Assembly: GCA_023433205.1 (NCBI GenBank)
Contig: JAEZDS010000261.1
Location: forward strand, 1 to 5,636
Reading direction: 5' to 3'
DNA length: 5,636 nucleotides
Origin: Bacteroidota bacterium
Lineage (GTDB): Bacteria > Bacteroidota > Bacteroidia > B-17B0 > Aurantibacillaceae
The notes below the pieces were generated by a model that did not search any database, was not told where the DNA came from, and worked only from the letters and a program-made list of their open reading frames with translations. The translations under genes were made by a program, and so were the position numbers. Below are positions 4,646 through 5,636 of the stretch, in pieces (the first letter of the stretch is position 1; each line of letters begins with the position of its first letter).

Positions 4646-5636
4646 TTGAGCACTTACTTCAAATACTTTTTCACAGCTTTATTAACACTGTTTGTACTGC
4701 ACAACAGGGCTGCGGTGTGTACCTCAACAGGAAACGGGGCATGGGCAAACGCCTCAACCTGGTCATGCGGGTCGGTGCCTGCATGCGGCGATTCTATAGT
4801 AATACAGGCAGGCCATACGGTATCTATCACTTCTCAGGATTACGTTCCCTGTGCCCTTAAGATGACACTGGTTATTAAAGGAGTTCTGCGTTTTACAGCT
4901 CCTGGTAAGCTTGAATTTGACTGTTTGGGCCGTGTTTACATTTTTAGCGGAGCCCAGATTATTGCTGCAAATGGCGTGTCAGGTAATTCAAACGCTGTTA
5001 TGCAGTGCGGAAGCACCTGGTGGAACGCGGGCGCAGGAACATATAACGGTCCGGGCTGCATGCCGCCATTTCTTACAGGCTGCGCTTCGGTGCTGCCTGT
5101 AGAGCTTCTAGACTTTCAGGCCACGCCCTGCAATGTTAATTCTGTTTGTCTTGACTGGACCACCGCCACTGAACATGATCATAAACATTTTGAGGTATTA
5201 AGATCAGAAGACGGCTATGATTTTTATGAATTAGTTAGAATAAATGTTGGAGTCAAAGGACTGAACGGGCAACACAAATATTATTATGAAGACAGCGAGC
5301 CATTTGAGGGCATTAATTATTACCGGTTAAAACAAGTTGATCTCAACGGCAGGTTCAAACTCTATCCTGTAATTGCGGTGAAAATGAAATCACAGCATCG
5401 TTTACAATTTAAAATATCTCCAAATCCAAATACCGGAGATTTTACCATACACTCAGCAGGCCTCCCTGTGGGAGAAACCGTTCAGGTAATGATTTATGAA
5501 GTTACAGGCAAGATCGTCCACCAAGGTGCTTTTATCAGAGAAAGTAACCAAAGCGATTTTTTTGTTGGCACTATGCTTGAAAAAGGATTGTACTTCTGCA
5601 AAATTTCAAGTGCGCAGGCAATAAGCACCCTTCGTT
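4646..5636 (+). CDS. T9SS-secreted protein with C-terminal sorting domain (runs off right edge)
   Basis: 330 codons are visible and the frame is still open. Read from TTG 4646, residues 1-23 form a signal peptide (TYFKYFFTALLTLFVLH core, then NRAA|VC). Residues 25-146 form a Cys-rich beta domain that begins with the pattern GNGAWANASTWSCGSVPACGD and continues IVIQAGHTVSI, resembling the G8-like or beta-helix N-domains common in Bacteroidota secreted proteins. Residues 150-247 are a fibronectin-III-like module (LPVELLDFQA, LDWTTATEHDHKHFEVLRS, INYYRLKQVDLNG). Residues 255-330 are a type A sorting domain: FKISPNPNTGDF, VQVMIYEVTGKIV, EKGLYFCKIS. Such a tail directs export through the type IX system, after which it is cleaved. 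Only a handful of residues should be missing at the end. TTG is chosen because no in-frame ATG occurs before residue 73, which would delete the signal peptide. The ligand or substrate is unknown. Confidence 0.85.
   Translation, partial: MSTYFKYFFTALLTLFVLHNRAAVCTSTGNGAWANASTWSCGSVPACGDSIVIQAGHTVSITSQDYVPCALKMTLVIKGVLRFTAPGKLEFDCLGRVYIFSGAQIIAANGVSGNSNAVMQCGSTWWNAGAGTYNGPGCMPPFLTGCASVLPVELLDFQATPCNVNSVCLDWTTATEHDHKHFEVLRSEDGYDFYELVRINVGVKGLNGQHKYYYEDSEPFEGINYYRLKQVDLNGRFKLYPVIAVKMKSQHRLQFKISPNPNTGDFTIHSAGLPVGETVQVMIYEVTGKIVHQGAFIRESNQSDFFVGTMLEKGLYFCKISSAQAISTLR

Noticed and set aside
4911..5102. 63-codon plus-strand frame inside the T9SS protein region.
   Set aside because: It is out of frame with the continuous secreted-protein frame, which carries a signal peptide, a fibronectin-like module and a sorting domain.

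Overview
The window looks like chromosomal DNA of a member of the Bacteroidota. The last gene ends in a type IX secretion (T9SS) C-terminal sorting domain, a signal found only in this phylum. Shine-Dalgarno sequences are absent or weak before the genes. Several starts are preceded by TAnnTTTG-like promoter -7 elements, and two predicted exported proteins have mature N-termini of the 'NA|Q' or 'SS|CKK' type common in the phylum. No tRNA, rRNA, CRISPR array, insertion sequence or phage gene is visible.

Layout. (1) At the left edge, the first 71 codons of a secreted, probably surface, protein run leftward out of the window. (2) Divergent from it, a Nudix hydrolase (ADP-ribose/nucleoside-diphosphate-sugar type) is followed after 21 nt by a bifunctional phosphoglucose/phosphomannose isomerase. 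These two probably form an operon that ends at a clear intrinsic terminator (1947-1974). (3) Next come two exported-protein genes: a small His/Cys-rich protein and a lipoprotein. From memory of the family, such lipoproteins usually accompany a TonB-dependent receptor in this phylum, but none is present here. A long, almost perfect hairpin (3096-3132) closes this unit. (4) lipB (octanoyltransferase, lipoate synthesis) follows, best explained with a TTG start, and then a DUF4142 ferritin-like exported protein. (5) A short non-coding gap holds an unexplained leftward open frame of 44-56 codons. (6) A T9SS-secreted protein, also apparently TTG-started, runs off the right edge only a few residues before its expected end.

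The genes are mostly independent housekeeping and envelope functions. The Nudix-isomerase pair could be linked through sugar-nucleotide metabolism. The His/Cys-rich protein and lipoprotein look like an envelope pair, possibly metal-related. I see no convincing new multi-gene system. The most useful observations are the start-site architecture (two starts lying 5-6 nt after a -7 element, and two secreted-protein genes with an identical octamer exactly 19 nt before the start), the receptor-less envelope pair, the compound hairpin before lipB, and the possible gene remnant at 4508-4678.
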